The position numbers and the translations under genes were made by a program. The notes below the pieces were generated by a model, which was not told where the DNA came from, made no database searches, and was given only the letters and a program-made list of their open reading frames with translations. A stretch of 64,000 nt of DNA from Vespa crabro (taxonomy: Eukaryota; Arthropoda; Insecta; Hymenoptera; Vespidae). The stretch lies in contig NC_060962.1 of assembly GCF_910589235.1 (NCBI RefSeq), forward strand, positions 6,597,732-6,661,731, in the 5' to 3' direction. This document shows, one piece after another, positions 35,485 through 49,228 of the stretch (position 1 is the first letter of the stretch; each line of letters starts with the position of its first letter).

Positions 35485-37738
35485 TAGGCGAACACTAGTC
35501 CAACGAACATGCAAACAAAGCCACAAAAGCAACATCGTCAATTGATGGTATCGAAATGTTCAGCCCGTGATTGTAGAGATCCAGCACGTCATCATGTTAA
35601 GCGACGTTGGTTACTTAAAATTAAGGCTGGACTTCAAAATCAGGTATTGATTTTTCTTTTCTTTTTATAGAAATCAGTAGATTTAATACATTTCTCATGA
35701 AAATTAACAATGAACGATTATATCGGTTATCGTTAAATAATGACTTAACTTTAATTACATGCGTATGTTTCATTTAGATAATAAAATGCATTACAGGTTG
35801 ATATTGATTGGGAATCGAGTCAACACACGTCTATGTCATTCTGTGTCATTCATTACGGTAAAATCGAAAGGTTTTTGACCTGTGCACTTTGTAATCGGAG
35901 ATTGGCTAGAAATCATACGCATCAGTTATCAAACGCTGAAACTATAGAATTAAATCAACGACTCTCACAACAGGCGATACCTGTTTCACTTGCTGCAGGC
36001 ACTTTTGTTTGCAAGTTGTGTCGGTATTTCACACAGCTGCAAATTAAATACAAGGATCCTGAAAATATGAATATGAATCATAGATCTTTCTTTAAGAGCT
36101 ATCGAAAAAGGTATGTCGTAATCGTTTTATTTTATATGATCGATTTACGTTATCGAAGATCTTTTGAAAAATTCTACAAACGTGTGATATTCTAGGATCT
36201 TACATTATCACGATATCGAAGTACTCGAGAATGAGGACGATGATTCTAATAGTCAATCGAAAGACAAGGATAAACGTAAAAAGGCTAAATGTACACCGGC
36301 TAAGAATGGTAGTTCGAAATCGCCAGACGTCACGGCAAATTCAGCCTCGGATAAGTCGACGCCCGAATCAATTAAAAATGAGGGTACAAATTCTGAACCG
36401 GACAATGACAATCGTTCTGTTAAAATTAATACGAACGATCCGATTCCTACAGACGTTCAATTCATTGGCGTTGAGGGTACCGTAGAAAAATTGAAGAAAA
36501 GAAAAATACTCGAAGTGAATAATTATACGTCAGACGGTACGACAACGCCTTGCGATGGTTCGAACGAAGTCGTAGAGATTCTTGCTATGGACAAGGAAGT
36601 AACTTTGACGAAATTACCGAAAAGGGCAAGAACGAACAACGACATAACCCCTGTCGTACAACGACTCGGAGCTAATCCATCTATAAGTGTCCGTACTCTT
36701 TTCCCAGGCGAAGAAGAAATGAATCTTCATGCCAACATAGAGTTTACCAATGTCCGTGAGATAACGCCTCAGGGTTGGGAAAAGTGTGCGACGATGATTC
36801 AATATGACAGAGACACGAAACTTTTATGGCAAGAATTACAAAGACCATACGGTAATCAAAGTTCTTTCCTGAGACATTTAATACTTTTGGAAAAGTATTA
36901 TAGGGCAGGAGATTTGATATTGGCGCCTAACGCATCGCGTAATGCGATAAATTATTCTACGTCGGTTCAAAACAGATTGATATCGTACGAAGGCCCTGAA
37001 AAAATGGACGAACCGATAATGGAACCGATATCCTCCGAATTTAATAATTCTCGTCGTTTGAGCGGAGGATACGTACTCGAAAGGGACAGACTCTCGTTAC
37101 CCACAGGAAGTTGTAATACGAAGTCACCGGCGATACAATTAACGGCAAAGGGAAGTCCACCGCGTGTTCTCAAATTAAATCCGGGTGTATCAATTATAAA
37201 GAAACCGCCTCCTAGTTTGCAACGACTTAATTTACCGTCTACCAGTTCGGCCAATGGAAATATCAAACGTAAAGATAACTCGAAATTGCCGATGTCCTCC
37301 GGCGGTAAAGTGTTCCAGTTAAGCGAACCGGATTTTAAACGGCTGCAACATCTTAAGAAACAGAAACAAATGTTTAGTGAGAAACAGTGCGTAAGTCCTA
37401 CGGGTGTATCGGGTAATCCAAATTCACCGCCGAATTTCAAATCTACGACGACGCAATATCAAAAAGCACAGCTGGCCGCTCAAACCCAATTCCAAAAGCA
37501 CTTGAGAATGCAACAGGAAATGTTGAATCGTCAAAGTAGAGGTGATTTCGAGCCGCTTATATGTGACATACGTTTGTCGAATGAGAACAGTCCTACCCAA
37601 AATCTATTACATAATCTTAATCTGCCAAAGTCTATACAAGTGACTACAAAGCCATCTAATCCAATTCCAATTTTGCCAAAAATTCCAAAGTCATTGACGG
37701 TAATACCACAAACTGTAACGAGACCAACCGAGAAATGA
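30139..37738 (+). CDS. Large (about 2,198 aa) disordered nuclear-type protein with C-terminal Cys/His cluster; not recognised
   Basis: Exons 30139-34383 (one 4.2-kb coding exon), 34514-34589, 35113-35375, 35488-35643, 35797-36110 and 36196-37738 keep one open frame. Residues 1-1415 are Lys/Glu/Asp/Ser/Asn-rich, with basic clusters, a run of 11 Glu (127-137) and no visible domain, as in intrinsically disordered chromatin proteins. A Cys/His module follows: CADVCCYC (1472-1479), CLCDAC (1516-1521), CSARDC (1552-1557) with HH (1563-1564), CALC (1609-1612) with HTH (1620-1622), and CKLC (1652-1655). This spacing suggests several bound zinc ions. An ordered block at about 1846-1929 (SISVRTLFPGEEEMNLHAN to YYRAGDLILAP) precedes a Pro/Ser/Gln tail. 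I infer a nuclear, possibly chromatin or transcription, role; no function is assigned. Confidence 0.8.
30517..30549 (+). repeat. Coding GAR-triplet run (poly-Glu)
   Basis: Eleven successive GAA/GAG codons inside the large disordered protein. The mixed codons suggest selection or age rather than recent slippage. Confidence 0.8.
34893..34923. repeat. Poly(A) run in an intron of the large gene
   Basis: About 31 consecutive A within the intron 34590-35112, followed by A-rich sequence. Confidence 0.9.
35446..35487 (+). repeat. (TTTA)n microsatellite forming a 3' splice site
   Basis: About ten TTTA units run directly into the acceptor ATAG before the exon at 35488, so the microsatellite itself serves as the pyrimidine tract. 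See findings. Confidence 0.8.
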
Positions 37739-38214
37739 AAGCCGAGAAAGCGGGGGAAAAGTAAGTAAATATAAACGCCTTCTTTAATAGAAAACTTGTC
37801 CCCGTCTCTCTGGGCCCGTCCGTACGTAAACACACTCTCTCCACATAAATAGATTCGTTCAAGAGGTCTCTTTGGATAAAACGTGAATAAGGATCTTACG
37901 AATGTCCTTGTTTTTCTAAGATTCCTAGACGAGGTTACAAAGATATTGGAGACGGACAAAGTTGTTTGCAGGCAAATAGTAATAGCATGCTTTATATAAA
38001 TGCGTTGTGAATGACGCATTTTTATCTTCGAGCTACGATAACTCGAATAATAAATGAGAATACACGATTTTACACACTATATTACTTAAGAGACGAGAAA
38101 GAATAAATTATATAGACGTGATGATATACATCGTCAATCGTGAATTAAATAGAAATATACACAGAGTATGTATATAGTAATCGTGCGCAAATTGAAGAAG
38201 GAGGAAAGGAAGAG

Positions 38215-38216
<2 letters not shown>

Positions 38217-38282
<66 letters not shown>
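38217..38282. repeat. (AG)n microsatellite
   Basis: About 33 AG units, some 480 bp past the stop of the large gene, so plausibly within its 3' UTR. Confidence 0.9.
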
Positions 38283-38285
<3 letters not shown>

Positions 38286-38957
38286 AGGTAGAGAGATAGA
38301 GAGAGAAAAAAATATAAGATATTCTGATTCTAAAGATTTATCCCATCAACCAAAGTTTTTCTCATCTGTAAAGACAAATTTAGCGGGACATGCAAATTTT
38401 GTTTGATTTCCCACTATGAGAAGTGCCTATATATAAATGACACAAATGGAGTCGTTAGTTTTTATCGGTATACGATGTGCATTAAATAATAATGATCAAT
38501 GAACAATACGAACAATGATGATACGAAAAGAATTCCGACGACCTTGTGCTTTTGGGTTATTATAAACCTGTTACGTATCGCTCTTTATTTCATTACTTGT
38601 GTGTAAAAGTTTAACGAATAATAGGTAGCATACATTCTATATACCGGTTCAGAACATAAAGGTCTCTGCCTCTTGTGTCGTTCGAACAGATTCAAATAGA
38701 TCAATATAGATCGTTATTGAATAAGTCGAATAATCTTATAGAATGAGATCGAACGATCAATGATGATGCTAGCCGATTTCATTATATCTTTCTTTTGAAA
38801 GAATTATATATTTTAAGTTCGACATGATATCATACTTTTATCCTAGACGAAATGTTCTTGGGGTGGGATTGGGGTGGTATAGTGGAAAGCCTTTATCGTT
38901 CCGAACCGAAAAAACTGTGTATTGTAATGTTGGCCTGTTCGCCCATGTAGCGATCGC

Positions 38958-39066
38958 AATGACGATGATAATGATGATGGTCATGATGGTGATGACGGTA
39001 ATGATTATGATTATGATTATTATGATGATGATGATGATGATGATGATGATGCTGATGATGATGATT
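38958..39066. repeat. (ATG)n/(ATT)n triplet repeat
   Basis: Interrupted triplets ending in a purer ATG run; gives a spurious poly-Met ORF. Confidence 0.85.
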
Positions 39067-39772
39067 TGTAATTATTATATGGACGAATGTTATACGTGTG
39101 AAATAGAATGTATACTTTGAGCTTATTTATTACGTTACTACATTATCGCATTGTATATATATTGAATAATTATTTTAGTTTTTAACTTCATATATATTAA
39201 GCCGATAACGATCACCATTACGACTTATAAAAAAAACGCGTTGTGTATGATTCCTTAATGTAGCCTTTTGGCGTACGCGCAGTAATGAACAGGAAAAACA
39301 AAACAACAAAAACAACAACAAATAACAAAATGGGGTCAGAATTCGTACGAACTTTTTTTTTTCTACGTTTTCTTTGTCGCCACGTGAAATATTAATATTA
39401 ATCGACGAGTGTCTCTACTCCTAATAACGACTTTATTTGCGTTTTTGCAAATTCATGCTGTACGATAAAGAAGTATCTCTTCCACGATTCGAATTTTGTC
39501 GAGGACCGACTAAATGCATTATAATTTTTCTTTTCTTTTTCTTTCTTTTCTTTTGTTTTTATTTTCTTTTCTCTTTTTTTTTTTGTCTTTTTCTTTTCCT
39601 TCTTTTCCCTTAATATTTTTTCTTTTTTTTCCCCTTTCTTATCTTTTCTTTTCTTTTCTTTTACTATTATTATTTGTTTTTATTTATATTAATAGCAAAA
39701 AAATCATATTTCTACGATGAAGAAATGAGCATCGAGAAGAGATTCGCTCTAGAAAAGCATCTGTGACTATAT

Positions 39773-39935
<163 letters not shown>

Positions 39936-40040
39936 GACCAATATCTTAACACTCGCTTTTAGTATGTACATATATATGCGTATTATATATGTACATATAT
40001 ATTCTTTGAAAAATTAACTTATGCGAAGAATTTATGGAGT

Positions 40041-40082
<42 letters not shown>

Positions 40083-40275
40083 AGATAAAGATAGTTATTA
40101 TCGTTCTTCGTTTTAAAATACAATTTAATTGTTAGGTAAACTTGGAAACTATTAATTAAAAAAAAGAAAAAAACAGGGGTTAAGGATATCCGCCAGAGAG
40201 TACAGTTGAAAGTACGATTTAAAGATTGCTTCAAAGAAAATCCATAAAAATGTATTATTTTCCTATGTAAATGGC

Positions 40276-40368
<93 letters not shown>
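40041..40368. repeat. Two (GA)n runs
   Basis: GA dinucleotides at 40041-40079 and again at 40277-40368, with unique sequence between. Confidence 0.9.
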
Positions 40369-40369
<1 letters not shown>

Positions 40370-40821
40370 CGACTTTGAGAGACTGAGAAAGGGAATTTTG
40401 TAAGTATACGGAGCAATAAAACTAACTTATGAGAAATTCATATCTTACTTAAGAAAGAAAAAAAAAGGAAAAAAAAAGAAAAATGAAAGAAAAACAATAA
40501 GATAGAAAGGGATCATAATCGAGTTGAAAAAAAGTAGACGCCTTGAGATAGTTTTCTATTCGAATACCTATTTACTCGAATTTTCGCTCGACCGAGCATC
40601 GGATTAATTCGGAATTTTTAAAGACGATTGTAAATTACAAGTAGTTCCAGTCTCGTTTGCCCTCTTCCTCCATCCCTTCTCCTTCCCCTACTTTCATTTT
40701 CCCCTCTCAACTCTCACTTTACGAACAAATTCCTTCTCTAATCTCTCTTTCGCCAAGTTGGAATTCGTAAAGTTAGAATTTACAATGTATAACAAACATA
40801 TTCCTCTTTTCGTAACAATTT

Positions 40822-40828
40822 TTATATA

Positions 40829-40881
<53 letters not shown>
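40822..40881. repeat. (AT)n microsatellite
   Basis: AT run with one GT interruption. Confidence 0.9.
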
Positions 40882-40883
<2 letters not shown>

Positions 40884-41494
40884 TCTTAAAATAACTTTAA
40901 TAACATTGAACACAAAATATAAAAAATAAATTGTTATGATATTGAAAATGGAAAGAAAAAACAAATAAAAAAAATAAAAGACAAAGAATAAAGTGAAAGT
41001 AAAAGCAATAAAAATGAAAAGAAGAAAAATTCTTTAAGAGATCTAAGAATTATTTGTTTTTGTAGAAATGATTATATGTCAAATTTTTTTTTTTTGCACA
41101 GATATATATATATATACATACAACACACACACACACACACACACACAAATCGAATATGAAAACTGTTCTCTTTGTGATATATCGATTCTACTTTATTTCT
41201 CTCGATATTGTTTCATAAATTTGAGTGATAAAAAATTATAATGTATATCTTGTTTTTCAATGTACTCGATCATTTTCGATCGATTAATTTCATTGAATTT
41301 TGATCTAAGAAAAAAGAAAAAAGAAATCGATATATGATACGTCGCTTCTCGATGTTCCATGTTAGACAAACGAATTTAAATTGTTCGTTGACGATTAATA
41401 GATTAATAATGAATGAATTTGTTTAATATTAATCGTTTGTGTTCAAGAGGTTGTCGTGATTAAATAATGGAAAAGAAAGATAGGGAATAAAAAA

Positions 41495-41507
41495 TGAGAG
41501 AGAGAAA

Positions 41508-41559
<52 letters not shown>

Positions 41560-41562
41560 AGA
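41495..41562. repeat. (GA)n microsatellite
   Basis: GA-rich run with AAA interruptions at its left end. Confidence 0.9.
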
Positions 41563-41868
41563 AGAAATTGGGAAATAGAAAAAAGTTATGTTTTAGGAGA
41601 AAATTCGATCGTAGGGATATAACATTGTATATGTATATATATATAGATAGATATATATATATATATGTATGTATATATATGATCGTCTTATCTATATTTT
41701 TAATCCTTTAGTTATCGATTCTTATGTTAGTTAAAAGAAAGAAAAAAAAAAAAAAAGAAATGGAAGCCGAGCAACGAATGGGTGACGGAATAAAGCGATG
41801 TTTATTTAATCATAAAATTCGTTCACGTGGCGACATGCTAACACGCATGTAAGTGTATATGTATGTAT

Positions 41869-41870
41869 GT

Positions 41871-41911
<41 letters not shown>

Positions 41912-42018
41912 CGTATATGTGTATATATATAGATATGTACGCGAGAGGTGCAACTAAAAAATGTGCCGCGATGGATATTAAATGTATAATAAAAACACAT
42001 AATTATAATGATATAATG

Positions 42019-42064
<46 letters not shown>
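41869..42064. repeat. Paired (AT)n runs
   Basis: AT dinucleotides at about 41869-41904 and 42021-42064 flank about 115 bp of more complex sequence. Confidence 0.85.
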
Positions 42065-42070
<6 letters not shown>

Positions 42071-42774
42071 TTAATATTAATAATAGTAATAATAATAAAA
42101 TAATAATACACGTTATACATACATATATATATTATATATATAGTGGATAAAATTATATAATACAGCAAAAAAAAAAGTACTTGAAGGTACGTTATACATA
42201 TATAAATGCTCTATTTTACTAAGGATATTTTTGATATATCTATATATATATAAATATGAGTATATATATAATATGAATATATGTATATCGAATCATTAAA
42301 ATGTGTAATCACGAGCGACAGCTCGACGACCGATAATTATTGTTGCGAACAGATAAGACGATAAAATGTCTAAAATGATTATAAAACTGCAGAGGAGTGT
42401 GCTATGTGTCGAATTTATATTAGCAAGCGAACAAGATCGTTTTCTGTCAATCTATTTATCTATCCATCTATCTTTATTTCTCTCGAATAGTACATTTTTT
42501 CTCGATTGGGTCTTTCATCATTAGCATCATTGCAAGTCGACATTTTAATCGATTACGTTCACTCGTTTACGCGTTTCTTTTTCTCTTTCTTTTTTTTTTT
42601 TTTTTTTCTTTTTTTCTTTGAGAGAGAGAGATTCTATTATTGATATATTCATGGATATACATATGTATATACATATATATATATATATATATTTTTTTTT
42701 TTGTTCATTTATTTACTATTGGTTATTAAAATTATCAATTATCAATGAGAAACACGTCGTCGACACAATTATTT

Positions 42775-42778
<4 letters not shown>

Positions 42779-42817
<39 letters not shown>

Positions 42818-42880
42818 ATATATATATATTCAATATATATATATATATATTTATATTTATATTTATATTTATATTAATAT
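42779..42880. repeat. (AT)n with (TTTATA)n end
   Basis: AT run, a short break, a second AT run, then TTTATA units. Confidence 0.85.
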
Positions 42881-43199
42881 AGTGCCTCGAAAAAGTGAAG
42901 TTCGTAAATATAAAAAATATAAAATTGCGACCCTACTGAAAATTATTTTCGCAAAATGTATTATATCACGATATTTAATGCGCGATGAGATAAGATATAA
43001 GAAAAGAGATTTTTACGATCGTTATTGTGAGAAAGGGACAGAGAGAAAGAGAGAGAGAGAGAGGGAGAAAGTGAGAGAGGATATTTGTGAAGAGATATTT
43101 TATGTTATTATTCCGTCGTTCGATCTAACGAAAGGAAATGCATCTCGCTGAAGATTGAAATAGGCTTTTTCTTTTGTTTTTTTTTTCTGTCTTTCTTTT

Positions 43200-43250
43200 A
43201 TTTCATTTTATTTTATTTTATTTTATTTTATTTTATTTTATTATTATTAT
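43200..43250. repeat. (TTTTA)n microsatellite
   Basis: About eight TTTTA units passing into TTA units. Confidence 0.85.
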
Positions 43251-43393
43251 TATTTTTTTTTTTGGGCAATGTATTAGTATGTCTTCTTTATTCTACGAAA
43301 GATTTATTACCGCCCACGCATGTTCGCATGTTTATTTTTATTTGAATATTAAATATTTATCATTACGATCAATTTATTATGACATTTATTATC

Positions 43394-43394
43394 A

Positions 43395-43469
<75 letters not shown>

Positions 43470-43489
43470 TATTCTTATTATTACTATTC

Positions 43490-43544
<55 letters not shown>
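43394..43544. repeat. (TTA)n microsatellite
   Basis: About 150 bp of TTA with CTA/CTT breaks; source of spurious poly-Ile and poly-Leu ORFs. Confidence 0.9.
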
Positions 43545-43545
<1 letters not shown>

Positions 43546-44158
43546 TCCGAGAATCGTTCTACGTATGATAGGTACGCACTTTTTTTTTACGTTTATAACC
43601 TTCCATAAAAGATTCTCTTTAATTTTATAATATATCTATAAAATATTCTATTTTTCTTTTTTCCTCTATTCTTTTTTTTTCTCTTTATTAACAAAATTCT
43701 CTTTCTGTCACATTAACATAACAAGTTTATGAATATACACGAACTTTTTTATTCGCGATAAAACGATCATTGTTAATTAAACTTTATATGACGATTTCTT
43801 AAACGCGCTTAGAAATGTTTATCGATTTAATATGTAACATGTAATATGTAATATATGTATGTAAACATCACATAGTATACAAAAACGGGAAACGTATCGA
43901 AACAATTTTACACATTTGTTTCTTTTTATCTTTTTATTATTATTATGTTTATTATTATTATTATTATAATTATTATTATTTTTTTTCTTTTTTTGAAATT
44001 GTAATAAAATTGCTCTTTTGATAATTCGCTTGAATTATTATGAGCGAGGATAATTCCCGCATTGGTTCGTCCTCGTAACGATTGATCGATCGATCATCCA
44101 GAATCACGCTCGATCTGGGGCCAATTTTGAATTTAAATACGTACAAGGGAAGAAATAA

Positions 44159-44265
44159 TTCGGCAATGTTTCCGTTAATTCGATGATGAAAAAAATTTTC
44201 TTCGGCAATGTTTCGTTAATTCATCAATGAAAGGTTATCCTCGGCAATATTTCGTTAACTTGCAA
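44159..44265. repeat. Three imperfect tandem copies of a roughly 40-bp unit
   Basis: TCGGCAATGTTTCCGTTAA (44160), TCGGCAATGTTTCGTTAA (44202) and TCGGCAATATTTCGTTAA (44241) recur with spacings of about 42 and 39 bp, each followed by a related tail. Confidence 0.75.
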
Positions 44266-44548
44266 ACGAGTGAAAAAAAAAAGAAGGGAGATAGAGAGAG
44301 AGAGAGAGAGAATGTTCGTGTGAATGTATATGTGTGTGTGTGTGTGAAAGAGAGAAAGAAAAAGAGATAGATGGACCGATAAAGATAAAGAGAAAAGGAT
44401 AAAGATAATTGAAGTGAGCTAAAAAAAAAAAAATAACGCAAAAGTACACGATCGAATGAGTACTGTGAGTTTAAGTTTTCAGAATTCTATTTTTCTGCTG
44501 GCCGAAAGTGTAATTATTGTAGAGCACGATGGTGTATGGTGATGTTAA

Positions 44549-44661
<113 letters not shown>

Positions 44662-45050
44662 GATGAAGATAAAGATTAAAAAAAAACTTAGGGATGATCA
44701 GCGAACGATGCATATCGATGTCGAATTTGATTTTTACCGTGATGATGAAGTGCCCTTTAATATGATCCAAGAGAATAAGTTGTTCGCTTTTCGAGATCTT
44801 TACACATTCCTACGCGTGTGTTCTCTCGCTTATCGTGATGATTAATAATAATAATAGAAAAGGAAAAAAAAAGAAATAGAAAGGAAAAGATAAAGCAAGC
44901 AATGGCAGACAACTAGATTTTTCTTTCTTATTTTTGTATTATTTGCCCACTCTTATTAATGATTTTTCAATTATTTATCATTTTCTTCTGTACGAATGAC
45001 AGTTTGAATTAATCGAGGTACCTCGCGCTTTGTCTCTTTTTATTGATTAC

Positions 45051-45109
<59 letters not shown>

Positions 45110-45193
45110 TATTATTGTTATTACTACTACTATTACTATTACTAGTACTACTACTACTACTACTACTACTATTATTGTTATTATTATTATTAA

Positions 45194-45239
<46 letters not shown>

Positions 45240-45240
45240 T
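45051..45240. repeat. (TTA)n with an internal (CTA)n block
   Basis: About 190 bp of TTA triplets with a central ACT/CTA segment near 45121-45170. Confidence 0.9.
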
Positions 45241-45901
45241 TCTCGCAGTCTAAAGCTTCATACTAAAGGGAACTCGATTCATAGTAAAAAAAAAGCAATG
45301 TGATATCCGATCGAATGTAATATTATCCATTGAATCATTTTCATGGATAATTCGTTACGATCGAGAAAACGAAGGAAGGGATGTATTGCGATTGATGTTC
45401 GAAAAGGTGCAACACCGCCTGAAATTATTGAGTTCGAAACGCGTGGCGAGATGTATTATAACAATAAAATAATGAATATTAATCTTAAATGGGATTACTA
45501 CAAGACGATGTGTTCACAATTAATAATATTATTCGATGCAATGATTTTTGTACTTTAACGAATTAATGGTAATAGGGTGCAATAAATAAAAATTCGTAAC
45601 AAAAAAAAAAAAAAAAAAAAGAAAGAAAGAAAAAAAAACAAGAAAAAAAAGAAAAAACAAGAAAAAAAAGACAGAAAAAAGAAACAAATTTCTTTGAATC
45701 ATTGTCAATCCTTCGCCACGCGTTAAACTCGGCACGTTCCTTTTTCCAATCCGTAAAAATTAAAATAACAATAATTAAGAAACAGCGAATTACGTGGATA
45801 CCTAGGAAGAAAATAAGCGTCGAACCAATCGACCAATCACGAATCTAGGTTGTATGTAACGAAGTCAAGAAAATCGATGAGAATTCTTGAATTGTTGAAA
45901 G

Positions 45902-45906
<5 letters not shown>

Positions 45907-45960
<54 letters not shown>

Positions 45961-45978
45961 TAGAGATAGAGAGATAGA
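45907..45978. repeat. (GA)n microsatellite
   Basis: GA dinucleotide run with AAA and TA interruptions. Confidence 0.85.
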
Positions 45979-46294
45979 GAATAGGGTGAAAAAAAAAGGA
46001 AAATGGCGAAGAGTAGTGGAAAACATTGTTCGTCGGAGATAAACGGCAAAGCAATAAGAGCGCGTGTGTTAAAAGATATAAATACATATATATTAGAATG
46101 GAAAAGAAAAGGAAAAAAAAAGAACTGAACAAAAAATATCAATTTCAAGAATCCGATGAATTTTTATGAATTTTCCTTTATCTGTTGTTTTAATAGTGTG
46201 ATCGGTTGTGAATTAATTTTCGTTTCGTTTTTTTTTTTGTTTTTTTTTTGCCTAGAAATTTAATCGAAGAAGACTCGAGATCGAGAACGAATGA

Positions 46295-46311
46295 TCTATC
46301 TACCTACCTAC

Positions 46312-46351
<40 letters not shown>

Positions 46352-46400
46352 TCTATCTATCTATCTATCTATCTATTTACCTATCTATCTATCTATCTAT
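46295..46400. repeat. (CTAT)n tetranucleotide repeat
   Basis: About 25 CTAT units, with CTAC variants at the left end and one TTCTAT interruption. Confidence 0.9.
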
Positions 46401-46622
46401 GTAAGATCTCTTTTGTACGAAAGTTGTGCTCGGCAAATTTGCTCGTCGCTCGATTTCTGTGTTCTGACGACCGAAAGAATTAATAACAAGAACAACAATG
46501 AAATAATAATAATACAAATTAGTATACATACGTTGCACATTGCACGCGTAGATCAGATCTCACCTTTGACGATCGAGATCCTTACCTAAAAAAACGCATG
46601 TTGTACGAACAAGCATACGTAT

Positions 46623-46624
<2 letters not shown>

Positions 46625-46679
<55 letters not shown>
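46625..46679. repeat. (AT)n microsatellite
   Basis: Pure AT dinucleotide run followed by AATAT units. Confidence 0.9.
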
Positions 46680-46680
<1 letters not shown>

Positions 46681-48611
46681 TTATAATATAATATAATAAT
46701 ATATTAATAATATATTAATATACATTATTTCTTCTTCTTCGTCTTCTTTTTCGTAATCGTCGTCGTCGTCACATATATCGTAACGTCATAACGACAATGT
46801 CAGTCATCGCATCAACGTTTTTTATACGATTTTGTATCGAACACATACACATAAATGATCCGTAAGATACTGCATTTTTTTCTATAAAGAGAATATTTCT
46901 ATATAAAGATATTAGAAAAACAAAAAAGAAAACTAAAAAAAAAGAAAAAAATGAAATGATTCGCGACAAAAAGCCGCGACATTATAAATAATGAAACGCA
47001 CAATGCATAAATTTCACAGCGGCCGCGAATAATTTCCCGTAAGGATCGATTTTTCGTCGATTTTTATCGAAACTTTTGAAATCGAGAAACAAGAGAGAGA
47101 TCGATCGATCATAGAAATGATCGATGATAGATGTTTTTGTTTTAACGAATCCGAAAGAGATCTTTATTCCGAGCACAACTTTTTAATTTAAACTCGAGCC
47201 GACGATTTCGAAATCGTTCAATAATTTTCTTCGGCAATATGTCCAACGTTAATTACGTCATTGATATTATTTCGAAGATCCGTAGATCATCATCGAAATA
47301 ATCGATAACGACTAACACGTGTCACCATACATACGCGCACGCACGCACACATACATACATACATATATACATAAATACGTACATTTAACTGACGAACTAT
47401 CTTCGCGTATATTAAAACTTCGATCATTTCGAATGGCTTAGGCCTTTAAGAGTGAACACCAATGTGTGCTCTTCTCTTCACACATACACGCATACAGTTA
47501 CGATAATTATGTTATATAAATTAATATCAGCGCGCGTTTTAATAACTCTTATGGTAACCCTTTGTTTTTATTTAGTTTTAAAAAAAAAAAGTATAATAAT
47601 AGTAATTATTATTATTAGTTCTCGATCCTTTGTATATATATATATTCGCAAGACTCAATAAAAAAAAAAAAAAATATCGGCTGTGACGTAGTAATTTCAA
47701 TATATCCTTAATTAAAAACAACGACAGTCTGAAAATTAATATTAAAAATAATGAAAACGTTAACGGTGTGGAGGAATTTTTAGGTACAAAAAGACGCATC
47801 ACCTTTTTTTTTTCTTTTTTTTTCTTATTTATTTGCAATATTTTCATATAATTGGTAACTGATTTCGGATAACTAGTATACTAAAAACCTAAACAACGTA
47901 CGAAACATTATACATAGTTGTCTTAGATGTGCTAAGGCGGCTATTTACAATATTGTGTTGAGTCACACACGTCGATTTATTTATAATCTTTTTCTTCTAC
48001 TCCTCCTCCTCCTCCTACATTTTCTTCTTCATCTTAACAATGCGAGCAGACATATCTCTGCATTATACCGGCCGTGCAACGCCAAACATCAGTATTATTT
48101 ATTTATTTATTCATTTTTTATTTTATCCTTCGATCCTCATCTCTTATCTTTTATTTTTATTTTTATTTTTATTTTTGTAAAACTTCGTGTTCCAACTTTT
48201 TTTTCACGCTTCCTCAATAAATTCTCTAAAAATTTCAAAAACGAAGCTTAAACAATCCATAATAATCAATTATACAATTAAATATTTATTTATTTATTTA
48301 TTTACTTATTTATTTATTTATATTTTTTTTTTTTTTAAGTATGTCTTTCTCTCTCTAATCAAACAATTGCGACGAGGTAAGTTTTAAAAATTTTATTTTC
48401 AATAAAAAATAAATAAATAAATAAATAAATAAATAAATGAAAAAAAAAAAAAAACAAATCGTCATTTTGAAAGAAGTTTCAAAGAAAAGACGTAGAAAAT
48501 TGAGCAAAGAAAATTGACAAAGACAAAAGCCTTTTCTATTGGAGGAACGATGCACGAATAAAAAAAAGGAAAAAAAAAAAGAAAAAAGAGAAGAAAAGTT
48601 AAAAGGAAGAA

Positions 48612-48682
48612 TTAAAATAAAATAAAACAAAATAAAATAAAATAAAATAAAATAAAATAAAATAAAATAAAATAAAATAAAA
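48612..48682. repeat. (AAAAT)n pentanucleotide repeat
   Basis: About 14 AAAAT units with one AAAAC variant. Confidence 0.9.
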
Positions 48683-48884
48683 ATTTGTACATATAAAGGA
48701 GTTCCAATGTTCGGACACATAAATCGTATAAGATACATAACACATACCTTCTTTGAAAATTCCCGACTAAACAACGATTTGTTATTTTATTCGTGATGAC
48801 TCGACAAATGTCTATATTACATTAATAGTAAAAGGGCGGTGTGAATTGAACCGAGAGACTGGATATAGTTACATATTTTATATA

Positions 48885-48889
<5 letters not shown>

Positions 48890-48944
<55 letters not shown>

Positions 48945-49027
48945 TATATACATACACACACATATATATACATATATATATATACACACATATATATATA
49001 CATATACATACATATATATATATATAT
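48890..49027. repeat. (AT)n with AC islands
   Basis: A long AT run interrupted by ACACAC and ATAC blocks. Confidence 0.85.
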
Positions 49028-49196
49028 AAATCGAATGAAAGAAAACCAGCCTTTCGAATTGTCCCTTTGTGTGTGTGTTAATTCAACGTACCTCGTGATA
49101 TGTTTCGTTTATTCTCGCACGTACATCCCATGCATACCATACATACACATAAATAATTAATAAGAAGAAAAAATGAAGTATGTATATTTTGAGTTT

Positions 49197-49228
<32 letters not shown>

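Noticed and set aside
41806..42168. 120- and 95-codon Tyr/Ile-rich ORFs on both strands
   Set aside because: Produced by (AT)n runs, which read Tyr-Ile on both strands.
43174..43630. ORFs of 83-144 codons of poly-Ile/poly-Leu
   Set aside because: They are translations of the (TTA)n microsatellite in different frames, with no splice or start context.
45030..45303. Overlapping poly-Ile and poly-Leu ORFs
   Set aside because: Pure triplet-repeat translation of (TTA)n(CTA)n.
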